Assembly: GCA_030605675.1 (NCBI GenBank)
Contig: JAUWHV010000051.1
Location: 1 to 20,494 of the forward strand
From: Deltaproteobacteria bacterium
GTDB lineage: Bacteria > Desulfobacterota > Dissulfuribacteria > Dissulfuribacterales > UBA3076
Reading direction: 5' to 3'
Length of the DNA stretch: 20,494 bases
Part shown: positions 1 through 6,960 of the stretch, in pieces
Layout of the letters: each line of letters opens with the position of its first letter
Numbering within the stretch: position 1 is the stretch's first letter
Program-made: the position numbers and the translations under genes
The notes under the pieces: model-generated
Database searches by the model: none
Told to the model about the DNA's origin: nothing
The model's input: only the letters and a program-made list of their open reading frames with translations

Positions 1-43
1 TCTAAACTCTGCGGTAAGCCTTTTTTTTCATCCCCGTCATTTC

Positions 44-141
44 TTTGCGTCCTTTGCGTCTTGAGCGAAGTTTACCCCGTTGAATGTCCTTGTTTTTCTA
101 TTCAACTAGGGCGGGCGGTTACTTCAGCCTTCTACCTTCAG
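44..141. repeat. Short tandem words at the left edge
   Basis: Two perfect copies of the 9-mer CTTTGCGTC lie at 44-52 and 53-61. Further on, heptamers TTCAGCC (123-129), TTCTACC (130-136) and a partial TTCAG (137-141) follow each other without gaps. The same TTCAGCC word returns at 11637-11657. No open reading frame explains this stretch. A run of eight T at about 21-28 could be the tail of a terminator belonging to a gene left of the window, but no stem is visible inside the window. Confidence 0.7.
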
Positions 142-192
142 TCTATCCACCTGAATAGTTACCAGCAATTTTAATATATACGAACGACTATA

Positions 193-221
193 TTGACAAA
201 AAACTTATGCATCAACATAAA
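193..221 (+). promoter_or_regulatory. Candidate sigma70 promoter upstream of glgA
   Basis: A perfect -35 hexamer TTGACA (193-198) is followed after 17 nt by CATAAA (216-221), which matches four of six bases of the -10 consensus. A second TTGACA at 236-241 has no convincing -10. The distance to glgA is about 245 nt, so the transcript would carry the inverted repeat at 330-440 in its leader. The call is motif-based only. Confidence 0.3.
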
Positions 222-329
222 TTCACGGACTTTTCTTGACAAGGGCCGTGCGGTTGTTCACATTTACCCGTGACAAAATAACAATATTAGGCGACACCAA
301 GTGCAATCTGTGCTTTGCTGTGACCTAAG

Positions 330-440
330 TTGAGCTATTAGCTGTTAGCCATTAGCGTTTAGCTTTGAAAAATCAAGGTATTACCAGAACATCCTGTAAT
401 CATTACGCTAATAGCTAACCGCTAAAGGCTAATAACTCAA
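330..440. repeat. Heptad inverted repeat in the glgA leader
   Basis: The left arm (330-364) is five heptads of the form NTTAGCN: TTGAGCT, ATTAGCT, GTTAGCC, ATTAGCG, TTTAGCT. The right arm (405-440) carries the complementary words GCTAATA, GCTAACC, GCTAAAG, GCTAATA, then ACTCAA. The arms pair over about 35 bp with mismatches around a loop of about 40 nt. The structure ends 27 nt before the glgA start codon, so a folded leader could affect expression. That effect is inference; the repeat itself is directly visible. Confidence 0.85.
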
Positions 441-467
441 TTTAGGATAAAGAGACAAGAGGTCTTC

Positions 468-2081
468 ATGAAGGCATTGCAGAGTTTTAAAGACCTGAAG
501 GACGTTGAATCCATCTGGATGCTAACCCGTGAATACAGAGGGATAGCCGGTGCAGGTGGAGTTAAGGATGTGAGCCGGGATCTTGCGGAATCACTGGCGC
601 GTGCCGGCTATGAGGTCTCAGTCATCATGCCTCGTTACGGCTTTGTAAAGCCGGAAGAGTTGAGTTTTAAGACCATTGGTCCACAATTCGATGTAAACGC
701 AAATTACGCACATAAGGAACGTAGGGAACGCGTAGGCTTTTGGCACCAGAAGCTGAAGGGTGTTGATATAATACTTGTGGAGGCAAGCCGCTTTAGTGAA
801 AAGCTGGGGGTCTATGCATACACCGGGGAAGAAGAGATCCTTGATCCCAGTCATAAAAAGGGGGATGGTCACTTTGACTATTTTGCCATGAATATCCTGC
901 TTCAGAAGGCCGCACTGGATTATGCAATTTTCACAGGCACCAGGCCGGATGTATTTCATTGTCAGGATGGTCATACAAGTGTGCTCCCGGCCATGATGAG
1001 GGAGGTTGAGGGCTTCCGGCACTATTTCAAGAGCAGTAGTGCCCTGCTTACCATCCATAATGCCGGCTTAGGCTACCACCAGGATGTGGCGGATCTGTTG
1101 TTTGCCATGACTATAACCGGTCTCCCCCAGAGGATAATCTACAGCGCTGTTCTCAACGGTTCCTTTAATCCGTTTCTTGCCGGTGCTGCTTATGCGCCTA
1201 TAAATACAGTGAGCGAAAACTATGCGAGAGAGCTTCAGGAAACAGAACTTGACGCCCTTACAGGCTGGCTGGGTCATGCTCTTAAGGATAGGGGCATATT
1301 TATCGAAGGAATTACCAATGGCATAAATCCTGATGTGTTCAGCCCCAGCCATCCGGAAATATTAGGGCTTCCTGCGGCCTTTGATCCGGCCAGGGGTGAT
1401 CTGGCCGGCAAGGCAATCTGCAGAAAGGAGCTTGTCATCAGACTGATGTTTGCCGAGATTGGCGAGACCAAAATGTATGGTTCCATTGATTACAGTCCAA
1501 GTCAGCCTTTGGTCACTGTTGTGAGCCGGTTTTCCGAGCAAAAGGGTCTGGATATACTGGGTCAGGCCCTGGAAGTGCTAATGGCAGAGGACAAAAAAAT
1601 TCAGGTCGTAATTTTTGGCAATGGCAACAGGGACATAGAGAACCATCTCATATCCTTGGCAGAGCACCTTGCCTACGAGGAACGGCTTGCAGTGCTCATA
1701 GGATACGATTCAGAGCTTGCAAACCTCATATATGCCGCAGGGGATTTTTTTGTAATTCCATCCCGATACGAACCCTGTGGACTCACTGATTTCATGGCCC
1801 AGCTCATGGGCAACCTACCCATTGTCCGCACTACAGGGGGGCTGGTCAAGGTAAGGGATGGCTTTAATGGTTTTTCTTATAAGGATCATACGCCTGATGC
1901 CCTTATTCAGTCCATGAACAGGGCCTTAAAGACCTACAGAAATTCACCTGATACCATAAAGGAGATGCAAGTAAACGCAGTGCAGAATATATATGAGAAC
2001 TACACCTGGGATAAAGTAAGGGAGAAATATATAAGACTTTATCAAAAGGCTATGGAGTTGATGGCGTTGCATAAGAGCTGA
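468..2081 (+). CDS. glgA: Glycogen/starch synthase, GT5 family
   Basis: Predicted to transfer glucose from ADP- or UDP-glucose to the end of an alpha-1,4-glucan in the cytoplasm. At 537 residues it is near the usual GT5 length (about 480-530). The N-terminal GT5 domain has a glycine motif GAGGVKDV (28-35) at the place of the usual KxGG nucleotide-sugar loop, and HCQDGHTS near 165. The C-terminal domain carries EQKGLD and the signature PSRYEPCGLTDF (from 431) with the putative acid/base region at E435, followed by RTTGGL. The Lys of the canonical KxGG is Gly here, so the donor or the product could differ. The ATG is preceded by AAGAGG (457-462, spacer 5). No other glycogen genes are present nearby. 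The stop codon lies inside a heptad repeat. Confidence 0.85.
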   Translation: MKALQSFKDLKDVESIWMLTREYRGIAGAGGVKDVSRDLAESLARAGYEVSVIMPRYGFVKPEELSFKTIGPQFDVNANYAHKERRERVGFWHQKLKGVDIILVEASRFSEKLGVYAYTGEEEILDPSHKKGDGHFDYFAMNILLQKAALDYAIFTGTRPDVFHCQDGHTSVLPAMMREVEGFRHYFKSSSALLTIHNAGLGYHQDVADLLFAMTITGLPQRIIYSAVLNGSFNPFLAGAAYAPINTVSENYARELQETELDALTGWLGHALKDRGIFIEGITNGINPDVFSPSHPEILGLPAAFDPARGDLAGKAICRKELVIRLMFAEIGETKMYGSIDYSPSQPLVTVVSRFSEQKGLDILGQALEVLMAEDKKIQVVIFGNGNRDIENHLISLAEHLAYEERLAVLIGYDSELANLIYAAGDFFVIPSRYEPCGLTDFMAQLMGNLPIVRTTGGLVKVRDGFNGFSYKDHTPDALIQSMNRALKTYRNSPDTIKEMQVNAVQNIYENYTWDKVREKYIRLYQKAMELMALHKS

Positions 2082-2098
2082 AAGCCTGAAGCTGAAAG
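2076..2098. repeat. AGCTGAA heptads spanning the glgA stop
   Basis: Heptads AGCTGAA (2076-2082), AGCCTGA (2083-2089) and AGCTGAA (2090-2096) follow directly on each other. The last sense codon and the TGA stop of glgA (2076-2081) are formed by the first copy. Read on the other strand the words become TTCAGCT and TCAGGCT, related to the TTCAGCC words at 123 and 11637. Confidence 0.8.
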
Positions 2099-2191
2099 GG
2101 GTTGATTACGATAGCTTTTTGAGCGGAATCATGTTTCAGACTTTTTGCAGTGTAATCATAATTGGCATCTTGGAAAATGAAAGGAGAAATC

Positions 2192-2956
2192 ATGAACACA
2201 ATACAAATTATGCCGTGCCTTGATATGAAAGATGGAAGGGTAGTCAAGGGCATACATTTTGTAGACTTGAAGGATGCAGGTGATCCGGTAGAAAACGCGT
2301 CGTTTTATGAAAAGGAAGGGGCTGATGAACTGGCCATGCTGGATATTGCTGCAACTTTAGAAAACCGAAAGACCATGCTTGAATGGGTCAAGAGAGTCTC
2401 ATCAGTTATTAGCATCCCATTGACAGTTGGTGGCGGTATTTCCTCTTTGGAAGACATAAAATCGGTCTTTGAGGCTGGTGCTGATAAAATATCCATGAAC
2501 AGTGCTGCTGTTAAGAATCCGGATCTGGTCAGGCAAGCAGCAGATACTTTTGGATCAGATAAGGTGACAGTGGCTATCGATGCCAAAAGGAACAAGGATA
2601 TGCCATCCGGATTTGAACTGGTGGTCTCAGGCGGCACCAAGCCTGTAGGAAAAGACGCTGTGGACTGGGCCAGACAGTGTCAGGAACTGGGCGCCGGTGT
2701 CATCCTGCCAACGAGCATGGATGGCGATGGGACCCAGACCGGCTACGATTTGGAATATACAAAGGCTATTTCAGATGCGGTAGACCTGCCTGTGGTCGCA
2801 TCGGGCGGGGCTGGAACGCTGGAGCATTTTTACGAGGGAGTTGTACAGGGAGGAGCGCAGATTCTATTGGCTGCCTCGGTTTTTCACTATCGCACCATAA
2901 GCATCGGGGAGCTTAAGAAGTATTTGCAAACAAAGGGCCTGCAGGTCAATTTGTAA
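2192..2956 (+). CDS. hisF: Imidazole glycerol phosphate synthase cyclase subunit HisF
   Basis: The cyclase half of IGP synthase uses ammonia from HisH to convert PRFAR into IGP and AICAR in histidine synthesis. It is a 254-residue TIM barrel, the normal length. The two catalytic aspartates sit exactly where expected: D11 in CLDMKDGRVVKG and D130 in VAIDAKRN. The phosphate-binding loops TVGGGI (about 78-83) and ASGGAGT are intact. The ATG at 2192 is chosen over one at 2162 because AAGGAG (2181-2186) sits 5 nt before it and the N-terminus then matches the family. No hisH or other his gene is in the window. The sequence, with MPCLDMKDG and LPTSMDGDGTQ, looks like a HisF subgroup seen in anaerobes, so a specialised paralogue is possible. 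Confidence 0.88.
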   Translation: MNTIQIMPCLDMKDGRVVKGIHFVDLKDAGDPVENASFYEKEGADELAMLDIAATLENRKTMLEWVKRVSSVISIPLTVGGGISSLEDIKSVFEAGADKISMNSAAVKNPDLVRQAADTFGSDKVTVAIDAKRNKDMPSGFELVVSGGTKPVGKDAVDWARQCQELGAGVILPTSMDGDGTQTGYDLEYTKAISDAVDLPVVASGGAGTLEHFYEGVVQGGAQILLAASVFHYRTISIGELKKYLQTKGLQVNL

Positions 2957-2966
2957 GGCACTGTTA

Positions 2967-2983
2967 AGGGTTCAGAGGTTCAA
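2967..2983. repeat. GGTTCA words after hisF
   Basis: Two GGTTCA units separated by GA lie shortly after the hisF stop. They belong to the same word family found behind four other genes in the window (near 4005, 6640, 18335 and 20220). Confidence 0.5.
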
Positions 2984-3042
2984 CGAAAAGCTTAAGGACG
3001 CAATGAAAGCATAATTTTGCAAAAGCCTTTGGAGTTTTGTTC

Positions 3043-4005
3043 ATGTTCGTTTTAGGACTACAGGGAAGTCCGCGCATCAAGGGGAATACCGGCATTCTGC
3101 TTTCGACGTTTCTTGCTGAGGCTGAAAGCCTCGGTGCTTACACAAAGCACCTGGATGTGGCATGCATGAGTATCACGCCCTGTCAGGAATGCGGCACCTG
3201 CGAAAAGGAGGGTTTTTGTCCCATTGATGATGATATGCAGCAGATTTACCCTCTGCTTCGCAGCGCAGACCTTGTCGTCATGGCTACTCCTATATTTTTT
3301 TACGGAGCTACAGCCCAGATGAAGGCCCTGATTGATCGATCCCAGGTCCTATGGGCAAGAAGATATATCCACAGGCTGAGCGATCCGGGCAGTAACCGGC
3401 GCCATGGTTTTCTATTGTCCTTGGGGGCCACAAAGGGAAAAAACCTCTTTGACGGCGTGGGTCTCACGGCCAAGTATTTTTTTGATGCAGTAGGAGCGCA
3501 TTTTATAGGCAGCCTTACCTATAGACAGGTTGAAGGGCCGGGAGAGATAAAGCAGCACCCCACTGCCCTGACGGACGCGAGAGAAAAGGCAAGGGCTTTT
3601 GTGACACCCTTTCTCAATAGAAAGAAAATTCTCTTTGTCTGCACGGGAAATACCTGCCGCAGCCAGATGGCAAGCGCCTTTGCCCGGTATCACGCTGGAG
3701 ACAGGATTGAAGCTGAAAGCGCAGGGAGCTGTCCCGAACAAGAGGTCAATCCTCTCATGGTAGAGGTCATGGAAGAAAAAGGGATTGATATGGCCTTTTG
3801 CAGACCAAAATCCATTGAACAAGGAATCCGCCATGGAAAACCGGACTTGATCATATCTATGGGGTGTGGAGAGATGTGTCCTCTTTTACCAGGAGTGCCC
3901 AATCAGGAGTGGTCTGTGCCTGACCCTGCCGGCAAGCCGGTTGAGATTATGCGCAAGATAAGGGATGAGATAGAAGAAAGGGTTGGAAGACTTGTAACCG
4001 TTTAG
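3043..4005 (+). CDS. Iron-sulfur flavoprotein fused to thioredoxin-type arsenate reductase
   Basis: A two-domain protein of 320 residues. Residues 1 to about 190 are an NADPH-dependent FMN reductase/Isf-like flavodoxin fold: GSPRIKGNT (8-16) as FMN phosphate loop, then the compact cluster C47, C50, C53, C59 (CX2CX2CX5C) as a probable [4Fe-4S] ligand set, followed by DDDMQQIYPLLRSAD. Residues about 197-320 are a low-molecular-weight phosphatase/ArsC domain with the CX5R loop C200TGNTCR206 and downstream C275 and C279 in MGCGEMC, the redox cysteine layout of thioredoxin-coupled ArsC. Likely role: reduce As(V) to As(III), with the flavin/FeS domain possibly supplying electrons (inference). A TTG at 3037 is rejected as start because GGAG (3031-3034) lies only 2 nt from it but 8 nt from the ATG at 3043. 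The last codons and the stop coincide with a repeat word. Confidence 0.82.
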   Translation: MFVLGLQGSPRIKGNTGILLSTFLAEAESLGAYTKHLDVACMSITPCQECGTCEKEGFCPIDDDMQQIYPLLRSADLVVMATPIFFYGATAQMKALIDRSQVLWARRYIHRLSDPGSNRRHGFLLSLGATKGKNLFDGVGLTAKYFFDAVGAHFIGSLTYRQVEGPGEIKQHPTALTDAREKARAFVTPFLNRKKILFVCTGNTCRSQMASAFARYHAGDRIEAESAGSCPEQEVNPLMVEVMEEKGIDMAFCRPKSIEQGIRHGKPDLIISMGCGEMCPLLPGVPNQEWSVPDPAGKPVEIMRKIRDEIEERVGRLVTV

Positions 4006-4012
4006 AGGTTCA
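3994..4012. repeat. GTAACCGTTYAG word at the ArsC-fusion stop
   Basis: The word GTAACCGTTTAG followed by AGGTTCAG covers the last three codons (V-T-V) and the TAG stop of the fusion gene. Closely related words follow typA (6631) and rtcA (20215), where they are wholly non-coding. Confidence 0.65.
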
Positions 4013-4085
4013 GATACCCAAAAACCAACTTTTCAAGGATTCCAAAGACAATCTCTCTCTTTATCGGCTTTGTGATGTAGTCAAC
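4002..4085 (-). pseudogene. Relic of a response-regulator receiver C-terminus
   Basis: Translating the minus strand from 4085 downward gives VDYITKPIKREIVFGILEK followed by LVFGYLNL and a stop at 4004-4002. The DYITKPI signature is the conserved Lys-Pro end of a receiver (REC) domain, followed by the final helix. Preceding codons give S-G-N, also typical, but a TAA interrupts the frame about 8 codons further upstream and no phospho-acceptor region is found. It is a fragment of about 28 codons lying tail to tail with, and overlapping by 4 nt, the ArsC-fusion gene. It is too short to be functional. Confidence 0.65.
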
Positions 4086-4790
4086 GTTGCCTGAGAGCCG
4101 CACTTATTTGGTGAAAAGCGTATCTTAGCCCCAAGCTGGTAAGCAGTCGTTGTGCTTGTGGCATAAGGTTTGCTGGGTTCACTCCAGAGCCTCTTTTCCC
4201 TTTCCCCAAAGACCAAACAATTCTTCCAATCAGCTATTATTCCTTTACTTAACCCGTCTTTAGAAATCTTTGACAAGAAGCAGTCTTCGGCTACCTGCCA
4301 ATGAAGAGGGGATATTTTGAACCACGAATGGAACAAATGAATAACGCTAAATAAAACCATGCCCTCATAAGATTTCCGACCGATAGATTCCGCGAAATGA
4401 ACCGGATGAGGGGCATATATTGCATTGCCAGAACATCCTCAAGGTAGTATAGACTCCCTTGATAATGATTTTTGACTGCTATAGATTTCCATATATCCAA
4501 TTTCACTGCGTTATCGGTCGGAATCCTCGACGACGTACCAATAAGTACGACTTACTCGGATTTCTCCCTCTGGCCTTGTGAAATTTAATATCTGAAAATC
4601 TATATATCGGTTGCAGAAGTACGATTTATATAATTTCCTTCCTATAGCCCTGCCACAATCATTATATCGAAATGTAATAAATACACGTTCAAAGTGATTC
4701 ATCATAATCCGAGTCCATTCGTTGTGAAAGGGCGTTGAAAGATGATTAATTGAAATGGATGATTGAGCTCAGAGAGGCTTTAAATTTATT
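4086..4790. other. Gene-poor stretch before typA
   Basis: About 700 bp with no convincing gene. The longest frames are short, lack recognisable motifs and are not preceded by ribosome binding sites. The stretch is AT-rich in its second half. It holds the receiver relic at its left end, an inverted repeat ATGCC(C)CTCAT (4359-4368 with 4408-4418), a perfect 12-bp inverted repeat TTCCGACCGATA (4374-4385 with 4512-4523) and the large palindrome at 4482-4602. It looks like the debris of lost genes and small repetitive elements. Confidence 0.6.
4482..4602. repeat. 121-bp imperfect palindrome, REP/MITE-like
   Basis: The centre is CGTAC (4534-4538), a 6-nt loop CAATAA, then GTACG (4545-4549). The ends, 4482-4506 and 4578-4602, are complementary at 21 of 25 positions, and both pairs share the same symmetry point near 4541.5, so the whole block folds back on itself. 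The intermediate parts pair poorly. No coding capacity. Such a block could be a non-autonomous mobile element or a structured RNA; which of the two cannot be told from one copy. Confidence 0.6.
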
Positions 4791-6617
4791 ATGACCAAAC
4801 AACAAAATCAAAAATTGAGAAATATTGCTATCATCGCCCATGTCGACCATGGCAAGACCACCTTGGTGGATGCCATGTTCCGCCAAAGCGGCCTGTTCCG
4901 GGAAGGCAAGAAAATGGATGAGCGGATCATGGACAGCATGGATCTGGAGCGGGAGCGGGGCATTACCATCGCGGCCAAAAATTGCTCGGTCATGTGGAAA
5001 GATACCAAGATCAACATCCTGGATACCCCGGGCCACGCGGATTTTGGCGGGGAAGTGGAACGGGCCATGGCCATGGTGGACGGGGCTATTTTACTGGTGG
5101 ATGCTTCGGAAGGCCCCCTGCCCCAAACCCGGTTTGTTTTGAAAAAAGCCCTGGAAGCCGGATTGGTCATGCTGGTGGTGATCAACAAGATCGACCGCAA
5201 AGATGCCCGGGCCGATGAGGTACTGGACGAAATTTACGATCTGTTCATCGACCTGGATGCTTCCGAGGATCAATTGGATTTTCCGGTCCTCTATGCCATT
5301 GGCCGTCAGGGCATTGTTCAACCCGCCCTGGATGAGCCCCGGGAAAACATCCACCTGCTCTTTGATACGATTTTGTCGGAAATCCCGGGACCTGTTTACG
5401 ATTCGGAAGAACCCTTTCAAATGCTGGTGGCGGATCTGGACTATTCCGACTATCTGGGCCGCTTGGCCGTGGGCAAGATCATAAACGGCTCCATCTCCCT
5501 TGATGACGGCCTGGTCTGTATCACGGAAGATAACTCCAGGCTGCCCATCAAACTCGCCAAGCTCCAGGTATACCAGGGGGTGGCGCTGAAAGCCGTGGAC
5601 CGCGCCGATGTCGGAGATATCATCGTAATCTCAGGTATCGACGATGTGAAAATCGGAGATACCATCTGCACCCGAACCAAGCCCAAGGCATTGAAGCGCA
5701 TCCGCGTGGACGAACCCACGGTCTCCATGACCTTTACCATCAACAACGGTCCACTGGTGGGCAAGGAAGGTAAAATTGTTCAATCCCGCAAAATCCGGGA
5801 ACGGCTCATGAAAGAGACCCTGCGCAACGTGGCTATTCGCGTGGAAGATACCGGCAGTCAAGAATGCTTCATTGTCAAGGGCCGGGGGGAATTCCAAATG
5901 GCAATTCTCATCGAAATGATGCGCCGAGAAGGGTTTGAAATGTGCGTGGGACGACCTGAGGTGATCTATAAGGAAAAGAATGGCAAGCGCCAGGAACCCA
6001 TGGAACATGTGTTTGTGGATTGCGACGAGTCATTCGTGGGGGTCGTAACTGAAAAGCTGGCCCATCGAAAGGCTCGCCTAAGCAATATGGTGAACAAAGG
6101 CTCGGGGCGGGTAAGAATCGAATTCATCATGCCTTCCCGGGGCCTGATCGGGTACAGGGAGGAATTCTTGACCGATACCAAGGGCACAGGAATTCTGAAT
6201 TCTTATTTTTTCGGGTATGAGGATTATCTGGGAGATTTTCCGTCCCGGTACACGGGAGCATTGGTCTCGGACCGCCAGGGGAAGGCCGTGGCTTACGCCT
6301 TATTCAGGCTGGAACCCCGGGGGCAGTTGTTCGTGTCGCCCAATGATCCGGTGTATGAGGGCATGATCGTGGGGGAATACAACCGGGAAGTGGATCTCAA
6401 TGTAAATCCCTGCAAAGGGAAAAAACTCTCCAATATGCGGGCCTCCGGCAAGGATGACGCCGTGGTTTTGACCACGGTCATGCCCATGACCCTGGAGAGG
6501 GCCATCCACTTCATCAAAGCCGATGAAATGGTGGAAGTGACCCCCCTTTCCATCAGATTGCGAAAAACCATTCTGGCCGCCAATAACCGTCCCGTGGGCA
6601 AGGGGCCGATCCACTAA
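4791..6617 (+). CDS. typA: Ribosome-associated GTPase TypA/BipA
   Basis: A translational GTPase that binds the ribosome and supports 50S assembly and stress or low-temperature growth. At 608 residues it is full length. The GTPase core shows AHVDHGKTT (16-24), RERGITI in switch I, DTPGHADF and NKIDR. The middle contains EF-G-like domains II and III, and the C-terminus the TypA-specific domain with FIMPSRGLIGYREEF. The ATG is preceded by AGAGG (4773-4777) with a long spacer of 13 nt. Its third codon positions are clearly richer in G/C than those of hisF or glgA, and it is flanked on both sides by gene relics. This suggests local rearrangement or acquisition of the gene (inference). Confidence 0.95.
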   Translation: MTKQQNQKLRNIAIIAHVDHGKTTLVDAMFRQSGLFREGKKMDERIMDSMDLERERGITIAAKNCSVMWKDTKINILDTPGHADFGGEVERAMAMVDGAILLVDASEGPLPQTRFVLKKALEAGLVMLVVINKIDRKDARADEVLDEIYDLFIDLDASEDQLDFPVLYAIGRQGIVQPALDEPRENIHLLFDTILSEIPGPVYDSEEPFQMLVADLDYSDYLGRLAVGKIINGSISLDDGLVCITEDNSRLPIKLAKLQVYQGVALKAVDRADVGDIIVISGIDDVKIGDTICTRTKPKALKRIRVDEPTVSMTFTINNGPLVGKEGKIVQSRKIRERLMKETLRNVAIRVEDTGSQECFIVKGRGEFQMAILIEMMRREGFEMCVGRPEVIYKEKNGKRQEPMEHVFVDCDESFVGVVTEKLAHRKARLSNMVNKGSGRVRIEFIMPSRGLIGYREEFLTDTKGTGILNSYFFGYEDYLGDFPSRYTGALVSDRQGKAVAYALFRLEPRGQLFVSPNDPVYEGMIVGEYNREVDLNVNPCKGKKLSNMRASGKDDAVVLTTVMPMTLERAIHFIKADEMVEVTPLSIRLRKTILAANNRPVGKGPIH

Positions 6618-6630
6618 GCATAAAAATACC

Positions 6631-6680
6631 GTAACCGTTCAAGGGTTCAGGGGTTCCCGGTTAAAGGTTCAGGGGTTCAG
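6631..6680. repeat. GTAACCGTTC plus GGTTCAG words after typA
   Basis: GTAACCGTTC (6631-6640) is followed by four GGTTCAG or GGTTCCC/GGTTAAA units spaced 7 to 8 nt apart, beginning 13 nt after the typA stop. The words match those after the ArsC fusion (3994) and rtcA (20214). No T-rich terminator tail is present. Confidence 0.7.
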
Positions 6681-6711
6681 CAAAAATTGGAAAAAACATC
6701 TTTCGAATCAA

Positions 6712-6821
6712 GGGCGTGAAAGGAGAATATAGCGACCTGCTTGAACAGGAAACTCTCGACTCAAGCGCAATTGACCGAACCCTCTGGGTCAATTGTTCTT
6801 TGCATACCTCTCCTTTTACCC
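6712..6821. repeat. Nested inverted-repeat element
   Basis: The outer arms, about 6712-6730 and 6803-6821, are complementary with small gaps around the shared core AAAGGAGA. Inside lies a perfect 9-bp hairpin, CAATTGACC (6768-6776) with GGTCAATTG (6787-6795), loop 10 nt. There is no coding frame. It sits between typA and the ABC-ATPase relic and may be a small non-autonomous element. Confidence 0.5.
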
Positions 6822-6918
6822 ATCCATTCAATACCAAATCCTAACCCGGACAAGCCGGAATAGAGCCTTAAGTGAGTCCACCACCACCCCTAAAAAAAAG
6901 GCGGGGGGCTTGGATGGT

Positions 6919-6933
6919 GACCCTAAAAGGGTC
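6919..6933 (+). other. Small hairpin GACCCT/AGGGTC
   Basis: A perfect 6-bp stem with an AAA loop is followed only by TTTGTC, so it is a weak terminator candidate at best. It lies at the broken left edge of the ABC-ATPase relic. Confidence 0.3.
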
Positions 6934-6960
6934 TTTGTCTGAATACTGTTCACCGCCAAG

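Noticed and set aside
2162..2191. Upstream ATG extension of hisF
   Set aside because: It lacks a ribosome binding site and lengthens the N-terminus beyond the family; the ATG at 2192 has AAGGAG at the right distance.
4160..4185. tRNA T-arm-like string GGGTTCACTCC
   Set aside because: It is one base short of the GGTTCRANYCC pattern and no acceptor, D or anticodon arm can be built around it.
4061..4360. Minus-strand frame of 99 codons
   Set aside because: It covers the receiver relic in another frame, has no ribosome binding site, and its translation shows no recognisable motif.
6919..6938. Rho-independent terminator
   Set aside because: The 6-bp stem is perfect but there is no T tract behind it and no intact gene directly before it.
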